A stretch of 64,000 nucleotides of DNA, taken from NCBI GenBank assembly GCA_965200525.1, contig OZ241368.1:6696001-6760000 (forward strand). Direction: 5' to 3'. The stretch's first letter is position 1, and each line of letters starts with the position of its first letter. Origin of the DNA: JANNPJ01 sp965200525 (GTDB lineage Bacteria > Actinomycetota > Actinomycetes > Actinomycetales > Kineosporiaceae). This document shows positions 1 through 9,222 of the stretch, piece after piece. Below the pieces are notes generated by a model that saw only the letters and a list, made by a program, of their open reading frames with translations, was not told the DNA's origin and ran no database searches. The translations under genes were made by a program, and so were the position numbers.

Positions 1-11
1 GGTGGGGTTTC

Positions 12-1034
12 GTGGCTGACTCCCCGATCACCCTCCCCGACCTCGCCGGGCTCACCTGGCAACCCCTGAGTGCGGACCTGGTCGACGCCTGGCACACCCT
101 GCACGAGGCGCTGAACGACGCCGACGGCGCCCAGGAACACCTGAACCCCGACGATCTGCGCGACGAACTGGCGCCCGACTGGATCGACCTGAGCCAGGAC
201 AGCCGGATCGGGCTGGACCAGGACGGCGTGGCCCAGGCATTCGGGCTGGTCCAGGTGCGGCCGGGCGACGTCACCCTGTTGCGGGCCTCCTGCTGGGGCG
301 GCGTCCACCCGCAGTGGCGAGGTCGCGGCGTCGGGCGGGCACTGCTGGCCTGGCAACTTGGCCGGGCCGAGTCGATCGTGGCCGGACGGCGGGCCGAACT
401 CGGGCCGGAGACCGCGGCCGGGGCGTTGATCGTGGTCGAGGAACAGGCCGAGTCGGCCGCCCGGCTGATCGAGCGGGCCGGGTTCGAGCTGTCCCGGTAC
501 TTCTTCGTGATGCGCCGCGACCTGGCCCAGCCGGTGCCTGACATCATGGTCCCGGACGGGTTGCGGCTGGTCACTTTCGACGAGGCCGTGGCCGCCGACC
601 CGGGCATCGACGACCGGCTGCGCCTGGCCCACAACGAGGCCTTCGAAGAGCACTGGGGTTTTCAGCCCTGGTCGGCCGACACCTGGCAGCAGTGGGAAAC
701 GGGCCAGCGCGACTTCCGCGGCGACTGGAGCTACCTGGTCCTGGACGGCGACCAGATCGCCGGATACGCCCTGTGCGCCGGATTCAAGACCGAGTGGGCG
801 AATGTCGGCTGGACCCAGGGCTGGACCAGCAAGCTTGGCGTCCGGGCCGGCTGGCGAGGTCAGGGCCTGGCCAAGACCTTGCTGACCGCATCGATGCAGG
901 CGTTCGCGGCGTCCGGCATGCAGTACGCCGGTCTCGACGTCGACTCCGACAACCCGACCGGGGCCGTCGGGCTGTACAGCGCGCTTGGGTACCAGGTCCG
1001 CCATCGGGCCGCCCACTGGACCAAGACCCTCTAA
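12..1034 (+). CDS. Tandem GNAT-family N-acetyltransferase
   Basis: A 340-residue protein with two GNAT folds in series. Each carries an acetyl-CoA pyrophosphate-binding loop: WRGRGVGRALL at about residues 102-112 and WRGQGLAKTLL at about 281-291. The second is followed by a typical C-terminal strand with NPTGAVGLYSALGY. It should move acetyl from acetyl-CoA to an amine; the substrate cannot be read from sequence. Tandem GNATs of this size in actinomycetes include mycothiol synthase MshD, but I see nothing that identifies this copy as MshD, so I leave it unnamed. The GTG start at 12 has a purine-rich GGTGGGG just before it, at the window edge. The gene stands alone, with the next start about 155 bp downstream. 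Confidence 0.85.
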   Translation: MADSPITLPDLAGLTWQPLSADLVDAWHTLHEALNDADGAQEHLNPDDLRDELAPDWIDLSQDSRIGLDQDGVAQAFGLVQVRPGDVTLLRASCWGGVHPQWRGRGVGRALLAWQLGRAESIVAGRRAELGPETAAGALIVVEEQAESAARLIERAGFELSRYFFVMRRDLAQPVPDIMVPDGLRLVTFDEAVAADPGIDDRLRLAHNEAFEEHWGFQPWSADTWQQWETGQRDFRGDWSYLVLDGDQIAGYALCAGFKTEWANVGWTQGWTSKLGVRAGWRGQGLAKTLLTASMQAFAASGMQYAGLDVDSDNPTGAVGLYSALGYQVRHRAAHWTKTL

Positions 1035-1189
1035 CCCGACCTCCCTGACCGACCCGGAACGCCTGGCCAACCGCCAGGGTCAGGCTCAAGGCGGGGCGAC
1101 GGTCGGCCGATGGTCCTGGCATGAGTCGCAAGCAGACGCGATGGGTCCGCCGTCAACCGGTCGGACCGGATGCCACGGGGGGCCTTGAC

Positions 1190-1840
1190 GTGACCAGCCT
1201 GACCACGCGGAAGACGAGCCGGCGCCGTCGGCCGAGCGCAGCCTCGATCGCCGGGGCCGGCCTGGCCCTGACCGCTGCCGCTCTCGCGCTGCCGCTGACT
1301 CGCTGGACCGTTCACCGGCTCGCCGAGCGCCACACCCGCCGCGGCCGGGAAGAGCGTGGCCTCGACGCTCTGACCGGGCTGCCGAACCAGGCCGAAGCCA
1401 ACTGGTGGCTCAACATCCGCCTGCAGCGAGCCCGCTCGCGCAGCCACCGGCTGGCCCTGATGGTGCTCGACATCAACGACTTCGCCGACTGCAACGACAT
1501 GTACGGCCGGGAGGTCGGCGACCACGTGCTCCAGGTCACCGGAGCCCGGATGCAGGCCCAGTTGCGTACCGGCGACATGGTCTGCCGGACCGGCAGCGAC
1601 ACCTTCATGGTGATCATGGACGCGATCGGGCCGGACCACCTGGTGGCCAAGGTCGGCGAGCGCATCGTGGCCGCCGTGGCCGAGCCGATCAGCTACCACG
1701 GTGAGCCGATCGCGGTGACCGCCAGCCTCGGCTTCGCACTGTCGCAGGAGCGGGACAGCAGTCCCGAACTGCTGCTCGACCGGGCCGATCGCGCCCTGAT
1801 CCAGGCCAAGGCGGCCGGTCGCAGCATCGTGCAGTTCTGA
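1190..1840 (+). CDS. Membrane-anchored degenerate GGDEF protein
   Basis: A 216-residue protein with a basic N-terminus, one hydrophobic segment (the Ala/Leu-rich stretch after ASIAGAGLALT) and a GGDEF-type domain beginning DALTGLPNQ. The fold landmarks are present (VLDINDF, near-consensus; late DRADRALIQAKAAGR), but the active-site signature reads RTGSDTF where GGDEF is expected. Cyclase activity is therefore unlikely, and a role in c-di-GMP or GTP sensing or as a scaffold is the inference. I prefer the GTG at 1190 because ACGGGGGG lies about 8 nt upstream; an in-frame ATG at 1121 would add 23 residues that show no conserved feature. A second GGDEF protein with intact catalytic residues lies at 15650-17278. 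Confidence 0.75.
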   Translation: MTSLTTRKTSRRRRPSAASIAGAGLALTAAALALPLTRWTVHRLAERHTRRGREERGLDALTGLPNQAEANWWLNIRLQRARSRSHRLALMVLDINDFADCNDMYGREVGDHVLQVTGARMQAQLRTGDMVCRTGSDTFMVIMDAIGPDHLVAKVGERIVAAVAEPISYHGEPIAVTASLGFALSQERDSSPELLLDRADRALIQAKAAGRSIVQF

Positions 1841-2082
1841 TCAGCCTCTGATCCGGACGATCAGCTCTGCCGATCGGTTGCGCGCCCGTCGATCCGGCTC
1901 CGACGTCGACTGATCAGCCCGCTGTACCTGTTTGGTGACCGGATCACCTTTGCAGGCAACGGAACGGTTCCGATCTTCGGTTTACTCTCGTCATCGGTAC
2001 CTGATACCTGACAAACTCCCGCCGCGCCGTCCTGGCGCAGGCCGCCTGACGGGCGGACGGAATCTGTTCCGCGGAGGTTCAG

Positions 2083-2847
2083 GTGGCGTGGTTTCTCGGT
2101 CAGTCGCTGTTGTACATCGCGCTGGCCTTCCTGCTCGGTCTGCTGGTCGGCTGGCTGATCTGGGGCCGGACGGCGTCGTCGCCGTCGACCTCGGTCGAGC
2201 CGGTGGCCGAGACGACGGCCGAGCCGGTCACGGAGGTCGAGCCCGCCCGGACGACGGCCGAGCCGATCGCCGATGCTGATGCAGTCCCCACCGCCGAACC
2301 GCTTGTCGACGCTGAGCCGGTCGCCGAAGTGGAGCCGGTCGTGAACGCCGAACCAGTGGCCGAGGCGGAGCCTGCTGTCGCCGAGGCGGAGCCGGTCGTG
2401 GAGCCCGAGCCGACTGTGGAACCCGAGGCGGTCATCGAGCCTGAGGCCATCGCGGAGCCCGCCTCCGAGATCGAGCCGGCCGAAGAACCAGGTCCGGACG
2501 TCGAGCCGGTCGCCGAACCAGCCGCCGACGCCGAGTCGACCACCGAACCGGTTGCCGAGCCCGCCGCGGCCCCAGTTGCCGTCGCGACGTCCGCCGACAA
2601 CCTGCAGCGCCTCGAGGGCATCGGCCCGAAGATTTCGAACGTGCTGGTCGCGGCCGGCATTCGGACCTACGGCGACCTGGCCGCGACCGACCAGGCGACG
2701 CTGACCGAGACGCTGCGCAAGGGTGGCGTGCGGTTCGCGCCGAGCCTGTCCACCTGGAACTCCCAGGCCGAACTGCTGGCCCGGGGCGACGAGGCCGGCT
2801 TCCGCGCCCTGGCCAAGGAGCTCGTCGCGGGCCGGAAGGTGCGTTGA
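2083..2847 (+). CDS. Membrane-anchored Glu/Pro-rich protein with C-terminal HhH-like domain
   Basis: 254 residues in three parts. Residues about 4-25 form one transmembrane helix. About 30-165 is a low-complexity spacer built of VEPVAE/AEPVVE-like repeats, acidic and proline-rich. The last roughly 80 residues begin DNLQRLEGIGPKISNVL, a helix-hairpin-helix-like fold with a GIGPK hairpin seen in many actinobacterial envelope proteins of unknown role. The GTG start at 2083 has GGAGG five bases upstream. The stop overlaps the next ATG (TGATG), so the two proteins are translationally coupled and probably work together at the membrane. The spacer could hold the C-terminal domain away from the membrane; its ligand is unknown. 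Confidence 0.75.
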   Translation: MAWFLGQSLLYIALAFLLGLLVGWLIWGRTASSPSTSVEPVAETTAEPVTEVEPARTTAEPIADADAVPTAEPLVDAEPVAEVEPVVNAEPVAEAEPAVAEAEPVVEPEPTVEPEAVIEPEAIAEPASEIEPAEEPGPDVEPVAEPAADAESTTEPVAEPAAAPVAVATSADNLQRLEGIGPKISNVLVAAGIRTYGDLAATDQATLTETLRKGGVRFAPSLSTWNSQAELLARGDEAGFRALAKELVAGRKVR

Positions 2848-3668
2848 TGTCCGACCGCAGTCTGGTCCTGCCGGTCTCGGTGGGCGTGATCGGTCTGGCC
2901 CTGATCGGGCTCGGTCAGGGCGTGCCCAACCGGCACTCGATCGAGGACGACCTGGCCGCACGCTCCACCAAGGCCCTGGCCGCCGCCGCGTTGACCGGCG
3001 CCACCGTGTCGTTCACCGGCCGGGACGCCACGATCACGAGCCTGCCGCAGAACAACGAGGCGGCCGCGCTGAAAGCGGTCAAGGTGGTCGAGTCGGTCAA
3101 GGGCGTCCGCACCGCTGAGGCCTGGACCGGGTCGAGCGGGCCGTCCGACGGCCCGACCCCCGGGCCCACGATGTCGCCGTTGGCCGGCGCCGGTGACTCG
3201 CCATCGGCCACCCCAGAAACGACCACCACCACGGAGCCGACTCCCACCGCCGAACCGACCGCGACCACGAAGCCGACCGCGACCACGAGGCCGGTCGACT
3301 TCCCGGTCGGCTTCACCCTGGCCGACGGCACGATCACGGTCACCGGAACGGTCCGCTCGAAGGCCGCCGCCTCGGACCTGGTCACCGCGACCAAGGCCGC
3401 CGGCCACGGCTGGAAGGTGGTCGACAAGACCACGCTCGACCCCGGTCTGACCACCGCCTCGCCCGAGGCCGACAAGCTGCCGGCCCTCACCCGGCTGCTG
3501 GCCAGGGCCCCGCTCCACGGATCCACCCTGGTGATTCAGTACAAGGCCGACCAGGTGGTCCTGCGCGGCACCCCGGCCACGGCCAAGGCCGAGAGCAGCC
3601 TGCTCAAGGCAGCCGCGGCCACGGTGAGCGGCAAGGCCAAGGTGCTCGACGGGCTCGACGTCCCCTAA
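2847..3668 (+). CDS. Membrane-anchored BON-like protein (ArfA/OmpATb-like without OmpA domain)
   Basis: 273 residues. A short N-terminal hydrophobic segment (VIGLALIGLGQ) is followed by a BON-like unit (IEDDLAARSTKALAAAA...VSFTGRDATI...VESVKGV), a Thr/Pro-rich linker at about residues 95-150, then one or two further BON-like units (FTLADGTITVTGTV; LVIQYKADQVVLRGTP). The layout recalls the N-terminal part of mycobacterial ArfA/OmpATb, but the C-terminal peptidoglycan-binding OmpA domain is absent. I infer an extracytoplasmic domain that binds envelope components. The ATG at 2847 shares its A with the stop of the preceding HhH-like membrane gene, so the pair is one operon. BON assignment is by pattern only and weaker than the membrane topology. 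Confidence 0.7.
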   Translation: MSDRSLVLPVSVGVIGLALIGLGQGVPNRHSIEDDLAARSTKALAAAALTGATVSFTGRDATITSLPQNNEAAALKAVKVVESVKGVRTAEAWTGSSGPSDGPTPGPTMSPLAGAGDSPSATPETTTTTEPTPTAEPTATTKPTATTRPVDFPVGFTLADGTITVTGTVRSKAAASDLVTATKAAGHGWKVVDKTTLDPGLTTASPEADKLPALTRLLARAPLHGSTLVIQYKADQVVLRGTPATAKAESSLLKAAAATVSGKAKVLDGLDVP

Positions 3669-3734
3669 TTGCCCGGCCCGGCCCGCCTCGGCGGTGACTC
3701 GTCCGAGCAGGGACGAGCCGCCACCAACGGCCGG

Positions 3735-3740
3735 TAGGCT
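3735..3740 (+). promoter_or_regulatory. -10 hexamer TAGGCT, leaderless start
   Basis: TAGGCT is followed by six bases and then the GTG at 3747. Transcription would begin at the start codon itself, and no Shine-Dalgarno sequence is present. Confidence 0.5.
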
Positions 3741-3746
3741 CAAACA

Positions 3747-4538
3747 GTGCCAAGCCAGACACACCGGGTGCGCGAGGCCATCACGCGCCTGGCCACCGAC
3801 GACAACCTCGACCTGTGGCTGCTCACCGCGGCCGCCGCGGTCTTCACCGTGCTCGGCATCGTCGGCGTGGCCGACGAATCGATACTGGCCTCAGCCATTC
3901 TCGCCTTCCTGGCCCTGCTGGCGGTCTCCCAGATCCGGTCTCGCCGTCATCTGGAAGAACTGGCCCGGGCCCAGCGCACCAGCCCCACCGATCTGCTCCG
4001 CTCGGACTTCCCCGAGAACTTCACCGAGCGTCGTAACCAGGCTCGCGACGTCCTGCTGATCGGAGTGGCGCTCTCCCGCACCATCCAGACCTATCTGGAG
4101 CCGTTACGGGCGGCCCTGACCTCGGGGGCCCAGGTGCGGATCATGGTCGTCGATCCCGAACTGCACGACACCCTGCGCGGGCTGACCCTCCAGGCAGCGT
4201 ACGCCGGACCGTCCCGAGCCAGCCGGCGGATCCGCAACTCGCTCGACGAGCTCACCCACCTGCACGGTCAGGCCGGCGGCAACCTCGAGATCCGGGTGTC
4301 GCCCTCGATCCCGGGCATCGGCGTCAACGTGTTCGACCCGGCCACCAGCAACGGGTTGCTGAGCGTCCAGCACTACGAGTACGGAGCCTCGGCCGAGCCC
4401 AGCCCGATCGTTCTGCTGCGGCCGGCCGACGGCCACTGGTTCCAGCATTTTCGGGCCGAGGCCGAGCGGTTGTGGGCCGACGGCCGGCCCTGGCCGGACG
4501 CCGTCCAGCTCCCGGCTCCGACCTCGCCGGCCCCCTGA
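3747..4538 (+). CDS. Two-helix membrane protein with PLD-like cytoplasmic domain
   Basis: 263 residues. Two hydrophobic helices at about 23-41 and 46-62 (LWLLTAAAAVFTVLGIVGV; LASAILAFLALLAVSQI) are followed by a soluble domain with RRNQARDVLLIGVALSRTI, VRIMVVDPE and a C-terminal LLSVQHYEYG...IVLLRP pattern. This resembles the non-catalytic phospholipase-D-like domains found next to sensor or regulator proteins in actinomycetes (DUF5919-like). I see no HKD motif, so no hydrolase activity is assigned. The gene begins with GTG directly behind a TAGGCT -10 element. It converges on parC, with about 107 bp of featureless DNA between them. Confidence 0.65.
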   Translation: MPSQTHRVREAITRLATDDNLDLWLLTAAAAVFTVLGIVGVADESILASAILAFLALLAVSQIRSRRHLEELARAQRTSPTDLLRSDFPENFTERRNQARDVLLIGVALSRTIQTYLEPLRAALTSGAQVRIMVVDPELHDTLRGLTLQAAYAGPSRASRRIRNSLDELTHLHGQAGGNLEIRVSPSIPGIGVNVFDPATSNGLLSVQHYEYGASAEPSPIVLLRPADGHWFQHFRAEAERLWADGRPWPDAVQLPAPTSPAP

Positions 4539-4645
4539 CCGCTCGTCTCAGCCGCTGTCCGGGGCGAGCGCGAGCACAGGTTTCGCTCCGGCCCGCTCAC
4601 TCGTACACCCCTGCCCGCCCCGGCTCCCCGGTGACATTCCGGCCG

Positions 4646-7171
4646 TCAGTCGGAGTCGCTGTCGGCCACCGGCTCCGCCCCCGAGTGGGTCGAGCCGATG
4701 CCGGGCCCGGCCACCGCGGCCACCGGCTTGCGCAGCGGCACGCCGGAACCGTCCCGGCGCGAGTCCTGGGCCGGCAGCTCCACCGCAGCTCCGGTCGGCC
4801 CCGAGGCCTGAGCCGGCGACGGGCCGGCCCAGGCCAGCAGCAGAGTGTCCTCACCACGGACGAATCGGTGGCAGCGGACGCCGCCGGTGGCCCGGCCCTT
4901 GGCCGGGTACTCCGCGAACGGCGTCACCTTGGCCCCGCCGGTCTGGGTGCCCGGCAGCGCCGACGACGAACCGGACACGGTGACGACGACATTGCCCCAC
5001 TCGCCGTCCTTGACGCTCAGGTCGACGGCCCCGAACCAGACCACGCTCGCCCCGGCGGCCAGGTTGATCCCGGCCATGCCGCCGGCGGCCCGGCCCTGCG
5101 GGCGGACCAGGTCGGCGCTGAATCGCAGCAGCTGGGCGTCGCTGGTGATGAACACCAGGTCGGCGGCCTGAGCGCCGAGCTCGACGGCACCGATCACCTC
5201 GTCGCCGTCCTTGAGCCCGATCACCTCCCACTCGTCCTTGTTGGCCGGGTAGTCGACGATCACCCGCTTGACCACGCCTTGCGCGGTACCCAGGGCCAGG
5301 CCGCCGGACTCGGCCGAGGTGCTGCTGAGGGCCAGCAGCCGTTCGCCCTTCTCCAGGCTGAGGAACTCGGTCACCGGGGCTCCCCCGGACAGCGAGGGCG
5401 CGCTCGAGGTGGGCGGCAGAGCCGGCATGTCGAGGACCGGCAGCCGGATCATGCGCCCCCGGCTGGTAACCGCCGCGATCTCGCCGCGGGCCGACGTCGG
5501 CACCGTGGAGATGATCACGTCGTGGGCCTGCCGGTGACTGCCGTCCGGAGCCGGTAACGGCTCGGCGCTGGTGGTGCGGGCCAGCAGCCCGGTGGACGAC
5601 AGCAGCACCCAGCACGGGTCGTCGGCCACCTCGAGCGGGGTCGCGCTGGCCGCCTTGACGCTGGTGCCGGAGCCTTCGAGCAGCACCGTGCGCCGCGGCG
5701 TCCCGTAGGTCTTGGACACCTCGGCCAGCTCGCTCGAGACCAGCCGGCGCAGCACCTTGTCGTCGCTGAGGATGGCGCTGAGCTCGTCGATCTCGCGCTG
5801 CAGGCGCTCCTTCTCCTGGTCGAGCTCGAGCTTGGAGAACTTGGTCAGCCGGCGCAGCGGCATCTCGAGGATGTAGTCGGTCTGCACCTGGGTCAGGTCG
5901 AACGTGCTCATCAACCGGTCGCGGGCCATCGCGGTGTCGTCGCTGGACCGGATGATCCGGATGACCTCGTCGATGTCGATGATGGCGATCAGCAGGCCGT
6001 CGACCAGGTGCAACCGGTCGAGCCGCTTCTGACGGCGGAAGTTCGACCGGCGTCGGACGACGTCGAGCCGGTGGTTGACGTAGACCTCGAGCAGCTCGCG
6101 CAGTCCGAGCGTGCGGGGCTGGCCGTCGACCAGCGCGACCGCGTTGATGCCGAACGACTCCTCCAGCGGGGTGAGCCGGTAGAGCTGCTCGAGCACGGCC
6201 TCGGGGTTGAACCCGCCCTTGAGCTCGATCACCAGACGCAGGCCCTGGGACCGGTCGGACAGGTCGGTGACGGCGGCGATCCCCTGCAGGCGCTTGGCCT
6301 GGACCAGGTCCTTGATCTTGTCGATCACCTTCTCCGGGCCGACCAGGTACGGCAGTTCGGTGACGACGATGCCCTGCCGACGGGGGGTGATCGCCTCGAC
6401 CGACACCTTGGCCCGGGTCCGGAAGCTGCCCCGGCCGCCGGCGTAGGCGTCGCGGACCCCTTCCAGGCCGACGATCCGCCCACCGGTCGGCAGGTCGGGG
6501 CCGGGGATGAACCGCATCAGATCGTCGAGGGTGGCGTTCGGGTGGGCCAGCAGGTGCCTGGCCCCGCCGATCACCTCGACCAGGTTGTGCGGCGCCATGT
6601 TCGTCGCCATCCCGACCGCGATCCCGCTCGCCCCGTTGACCAGCAGGTTCGGGAACGCCGCGGGCAGCACCTCGGGCTGGGTCAGCGAACTGTCGTAGTT
6701 CGGGACGAAGTCGACCGTGTCCTCATCGAGCCCGGCGTTCAGCTCCATCGCCGCGGCGGCCAGCCGGGCCTCGGTGTACCGGGAGGCAGCCGGCCCGTCG
6801 TCGAGCGACCCGAAGTTGCCGTGACCGTCGACCAGCGGCACCCGCATGGTGAACGGCTGGGCCATCCGGACCAGGGCGTCGTAGATGGCGCCGTCGCCGT
6901 GCGGGTGCAGCTTGCCCATCACGTCGCCGACCACCCGGGCCGACTTCACGTGACCGCGGTCCGGCCGCAGGCCCATGTCGTGCATCGTGTAGAGGATCCG
7001 CCGCTGGACCGGCTTCAGGCCGTCGCGCGCGTCCGGCAGGGCCCGGGAGTAGATGACCGAGTAGGCGTACTCCAGGAACGCGCCCTGCATCTCCTGCTCG
7101 ACGTCGATGTCGACGATGCGCTCGGTGAAGTCCTCGGGCGGCGGGGCGGAGGGGGTTGTTCGGCGGGCCAT
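4646..7171 (-). CDS. parC: DNA topoisomerase IV subunit A (GyrA/ParC family)
   Basis: 841 residues. ParC with ParE relaxes and decatenates chromosomes by passing one duplex through a double-strand break. The catalytic tyrosine is Tyr132 in SRYTEARLA, and the quinolone-pocket motif HPHGDGAIYDALVR is clear. The C-terminal beta-pinwheel lacks the canonical GyrA box (QRRGGKG), which favours topoisomerase IV over gyrase. The pocket position usually occupied by Ser (E. coli GyrA Ser83) is Gly here. The ATG at 7171 is chosen because the body of the family begins there; an upstream in-frame start at 7249 would run into the sigA terminator. The partner parE is not in the window. sigA lies directly upstream on the same strand, behind a strong hairpin. 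Confidence 0.9.
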   Translation of the reverse strand: MARRTTPSAPPPEDFTERIVDIDVEQEMQGAFLEYAYSVIYSRALPDARDGLKPVQRRILYTMHDMGLRPDRGHVKSARVVGDVMGKLHPHGDGAIYDALVRMAQPFTMRVPLVDGHGNFGSLDDGPAASRYTEARLAAAAMELNAGLDEDTVDFVPNYDSSLTQPEVLPAAFPNLLVNGASGIAVGMATNMAPHNLVEVIGGARHLLAHPNATLDDLMRFIPGPDLPTGGRIVGLEGVRDAYAGGRGSFRTRAKVSVEAITPRRQGIVVTELPYLVGPEKVIDKIKDLVQAKRLQGIAAVTDLSDRSQGLRLVIELKGGFNPEAVLEQLYRLTPLEESFGINAVALVDGQPRTLGLRELLEVYVNHRLDVVRRRSNFRRQKRLDRLHLVDGLLIAIIDIDEVIRIIRSSDDTAMARDRLMSTFDLTQVQTDYILEMPLRRLTKFSKLELDQEKERLQREIDELSAILSDDKVLRRLVSSELAEVSKTYGTPRRTVLLEGSGTSVKAASATPLEVADDPCWVLLSSTGLLARTTSAEPLPAPDGSHRQAHDVIISTVPTSARGEIAAVTSRGRMIRLPVLDMPALPPTSSAPSLSGGAPVTEFLSLEKGERLLALSSTSAESGGLALGTAQGVVKRVIVDYPANKDEWEVIGLKDGDEVIGAVELGAQAADLVFITSDAQLLRFSADLVRPQGRAAGGMAGINLAAGASVVWFGAVDLSVKDGEWGNVVVTVSGSSSALPGTQTGGAKVTPFAEYPAKGRATGGVRCHRFVRGEDTLLLAWAGPSPAQASGPTGAAVELPAQDSRRDGSGVPLRKPVAAVAGPGIGSTHSGAEPVADSDSD

Positions 7172-7248
7172 GGGCGCATTGTCCCCTGTCGATGGATGTT
7201 CAACGGATCGGGCACGCCCAGCGGGCCGAGTTTTTGCTGGACAAAGCA

Positions 7249-7282
7249 CCGCAGGTCAGAAGCGAGTGCTTCTGACCTGCGG
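7249..7282 (-). terminator. Perfect 15-bp hairpin after sigA
   Basis: CCGCAGGTCAGAAGC and its exact reverse complement are separated by a 4-nt loop, 24 bases past the sigA stop and before parC. There is no long U-tract, as is common for actinobacterial terminators. It should insulate parC from the strong sigA transcript. Confidence 0.8.
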
Positions 7283-7305
7283 ATGAAGCGGTTGCCGCGC
7301 GAACC

Positions 7306-8955
7306 TCAGTCGAGGTAGTCGCGCAGCACCTGGGACCGGCTCGGGTGCCGCAGCTTCGACATCGTCTTGCTCTCGATCTGGCGGATCCGCTCGCGGGTCA
7401 CGCCGTAGACCTTGCCGATCTCGTCGAGCGTCTTCGGCTGGCCGTCGGTCAGACCGAACCGCATCGAGACGACGCCGGCCTCCCGCTCGGACAGCGTGTC
7501 GAGAACCGAGTGCAACTGCTCCTGGAGCAGCGTGAACGACACGGCGTCGGCCGGGACGACGGCCTCGGAGTCCTCGATCAGGTCACCGAACTCGCTGTCG
7601 CCGTCCTCACCCAGGGGGGTGTGCAGGGAGATCGGCTCGCGGCCGTACTTCTGCACCTCGATGACCTTTTCCGGGGTCATGTCGAGCTCCTTGGCCAGCT
7701 CCTCCGGGGTCGGCTCGCGGCCGAGGTCCTGGAGCATCTGGCGCTGCACCCGCGCCAGCTTGTTGATCACTTCGACCATGTGGACCGGGATCCGGATGGT
7801 CCGGGCCTGGTCGGCCATGGCCCGGGTGATCGCCTGCCGGATCCACCAGGTGGCATACGTGGAGAACTTGTAGCCCTTGGTGTAGTCGAACTTCTCGACC
7901 GCGCGGATCAGGCCGAGGTTGCCCTCCTGGATCAGGTCGAGGAACTGCATGCCGCGACCGGTGTAGCGCTTGGCCAGCGAGACGACCAGTCGCAGGTTGG
8001 CCTCGAGCAGGTGGTTCTTGGCCCGGCGGCCGTCCTCGGCGATCCACTGCATCTCGCGGCGGCCCTTGGTCTCCAGCTTCTCGCCGGAGTTGAGCCGCTC
8101 CTCGGCGAACAGGCCAGCCTCGATCCGCTTGGCCAGCTCGACCTCCTGCTCGGCGTTCAGCAGGGCGACCTTGCCGATCTGCTTCAGGTAGTCCTTGATC
8201 GGGTCGGCGGTGGCGCCGGCCGTGACCACCTGCTGGGCCGGGGCGTCGTCGTCGTCGTTGGTGATGACGAAGGCGCCCTCCGAGGCCTCGGGCTTGGCCT
8301 TGGCCGCGGCGGCGGCCGGGGTCTCGGCGTCGTCGTCGTCGGTGGCCTCGACCGCGACCACCTCGACCTCGGTGTCGACCTCGACCTCGACCACGATCGC
8401 CTCGACGTCGATCTCGGCCAGGTCGCCGACCTCGACGTCGTCCGCGTCGACGTCGACCTCGTCGGTGGCATCGGCGTCGCCGTCCTTGACCAGCTTGGGC
8501 GCCGTGGCCTTCGCCGCGGCGGCCTTGGTCGGCGGCTTGGCGGTCTTGGCGGCGCTCTTGGTGGTCTTGGCCGCAACCTTCTTGGCGGGAGTCACGACAT
8601 CACCGTCCGAACCGTTGGCATCGGGGGCGGCGGCCGGCACCGCGGTGACGGTGGCCGGCTTGCTCGCCTTGGGCTTGGCCGAGGTCTTCGCCGTGGCGGC
8701 GGTGACCCGCGACGCGGTGGCCGCGGCGGCCCGCTTGTAGGCGGGCTCCTGCGGCACCTCGATCGTCACGCCTGCATCGCCGAGAGCCTTCAGCACCGGA
8801 CGCATCCGGTCCCTCGGCACGGCCGCGTCCTCGCAGGCGACCTTGACCGCGGACACGTCGACGGAGCCTCTGGTGGCTCCGAGGCGAAGAAGTTCTTGAA
8901 GTGCAGGATGACCGAACTCAGGGGGAAGAGGCCGGGGGGACGGAACCGACGACAC
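7306..8955 (-). CDS. sigA: Primary RNA polymerase sigma factor (RpoD/HrdB/SigA)
   Basis: 549 residues. It directs RNA polymerase to housekeeping promoters. The N-terminal ~55 residues form a region 1.1-like helical domain (ALQELLRLGATRGSVDVSAVK). A Lys/Ala-rich stretch and then an Asp/Glu-rich stretch (about 70-210) follow, typical of actinobacterial HrdB. Regions 1.2-4 are intact: DPIKDYLKQIGKVALL, the region 2.3-2.4 core FSTYATWWIRQAITRA, RTIRIPVHMVE, and the region 4.2 helix GVTRERIRQIESKTMSKLRH. The start is GTG at 8955 with GAAAGG upstream. The 267 bp before it hold no promoter I can place confidently, although a TTGAGT at about 9043-9048 on this strand could be a -35. Confidence 0.95.
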   Translation of the reverse strand: MSSVPSPRPLPPEFGHPALQELLRLGATRGSVDVSAVKVACEDAAVPRDRMRPVLKALGDAGVTIEVPQEPAYKRAAAATASRVTAATAKTSAKPKASKPATVTAVPAAAPDANGSDGDVVTPAKKVAAKTTKSAAKTAKPPTKAAAAKATAPKLVKDGDADATDEVDVDADDVEVGDLAEIDVEAIVVEVEVDTEVEVVAVEATDDDDAETPAAAAAKAKPEASEGAFVITNDDDDAPAQQVVTAGATADPIKDYLKQIGKVALLNAEQEVELAKRIEAGLFAEERLNSGEKLETKGRREMQWIAEDGRRAKNHLLEANLRLVVSLAKRYTGRGMQFLDLIQEGNLGLIRAVEKFDYTKGYKFSTYATWWIRQAITRAMADQARTIRIPVHMVEVINKLARVQRQMLQDLGREPTPEELAKELDMTPEKVIEVQKYGREPISLHTPLGEDGDSEFGDLIEDSEAVVPADAVSFTLLQEQLHSVLDTLSEREAGVVSMRFGLTDGQPKTLDEIGKVYGVTRERIRQIESKTMSKLRHPSRSQVLRDYLD

Positions 8956-9151
8956 GGACTACCTTTCGTCGTGAGCCAAGCAAGCTCGCGGAACGCTGCG
9001 CGATGTGGTCCTACGCCTAGTAGGTCTGAGTAGGGGGACCTGTTACTCAACGCCGGAAGGGCCCCGATGATGCCCAGTTAGCGTTGGTGATGTTATGGCC
9101 CAGCCCAGTCAACTGTTCATTGTTGCACGTTTACGGAGGTGCTCGCACACT

Positions 9152-9187
9152 GTGACCCTTTGCGGCCCGGCGAGCCGCCCTGGTCAC
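9152..9187 (-). terminator. Two-tier hairpin after the HhH-GPD gene
   Basis: GTGACC pairs with GGTCAC outside, and GCGGC pairs with GCCGC inside. It lies just past the stop of the HhH-GPD gene and before the sigA control region. Confidence 0.45.
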
Positions 9188-9222
9188 CGCAGGGTGAGCG
9201 CGCCGCCCGGGTACCGGCGGAC

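Noticed and set aside
12..1034. Naming the tandem GNAT mshD
   Set aside because: Length and layout are compatible, but I see no specific mycothiol synthase residues or context to support it.
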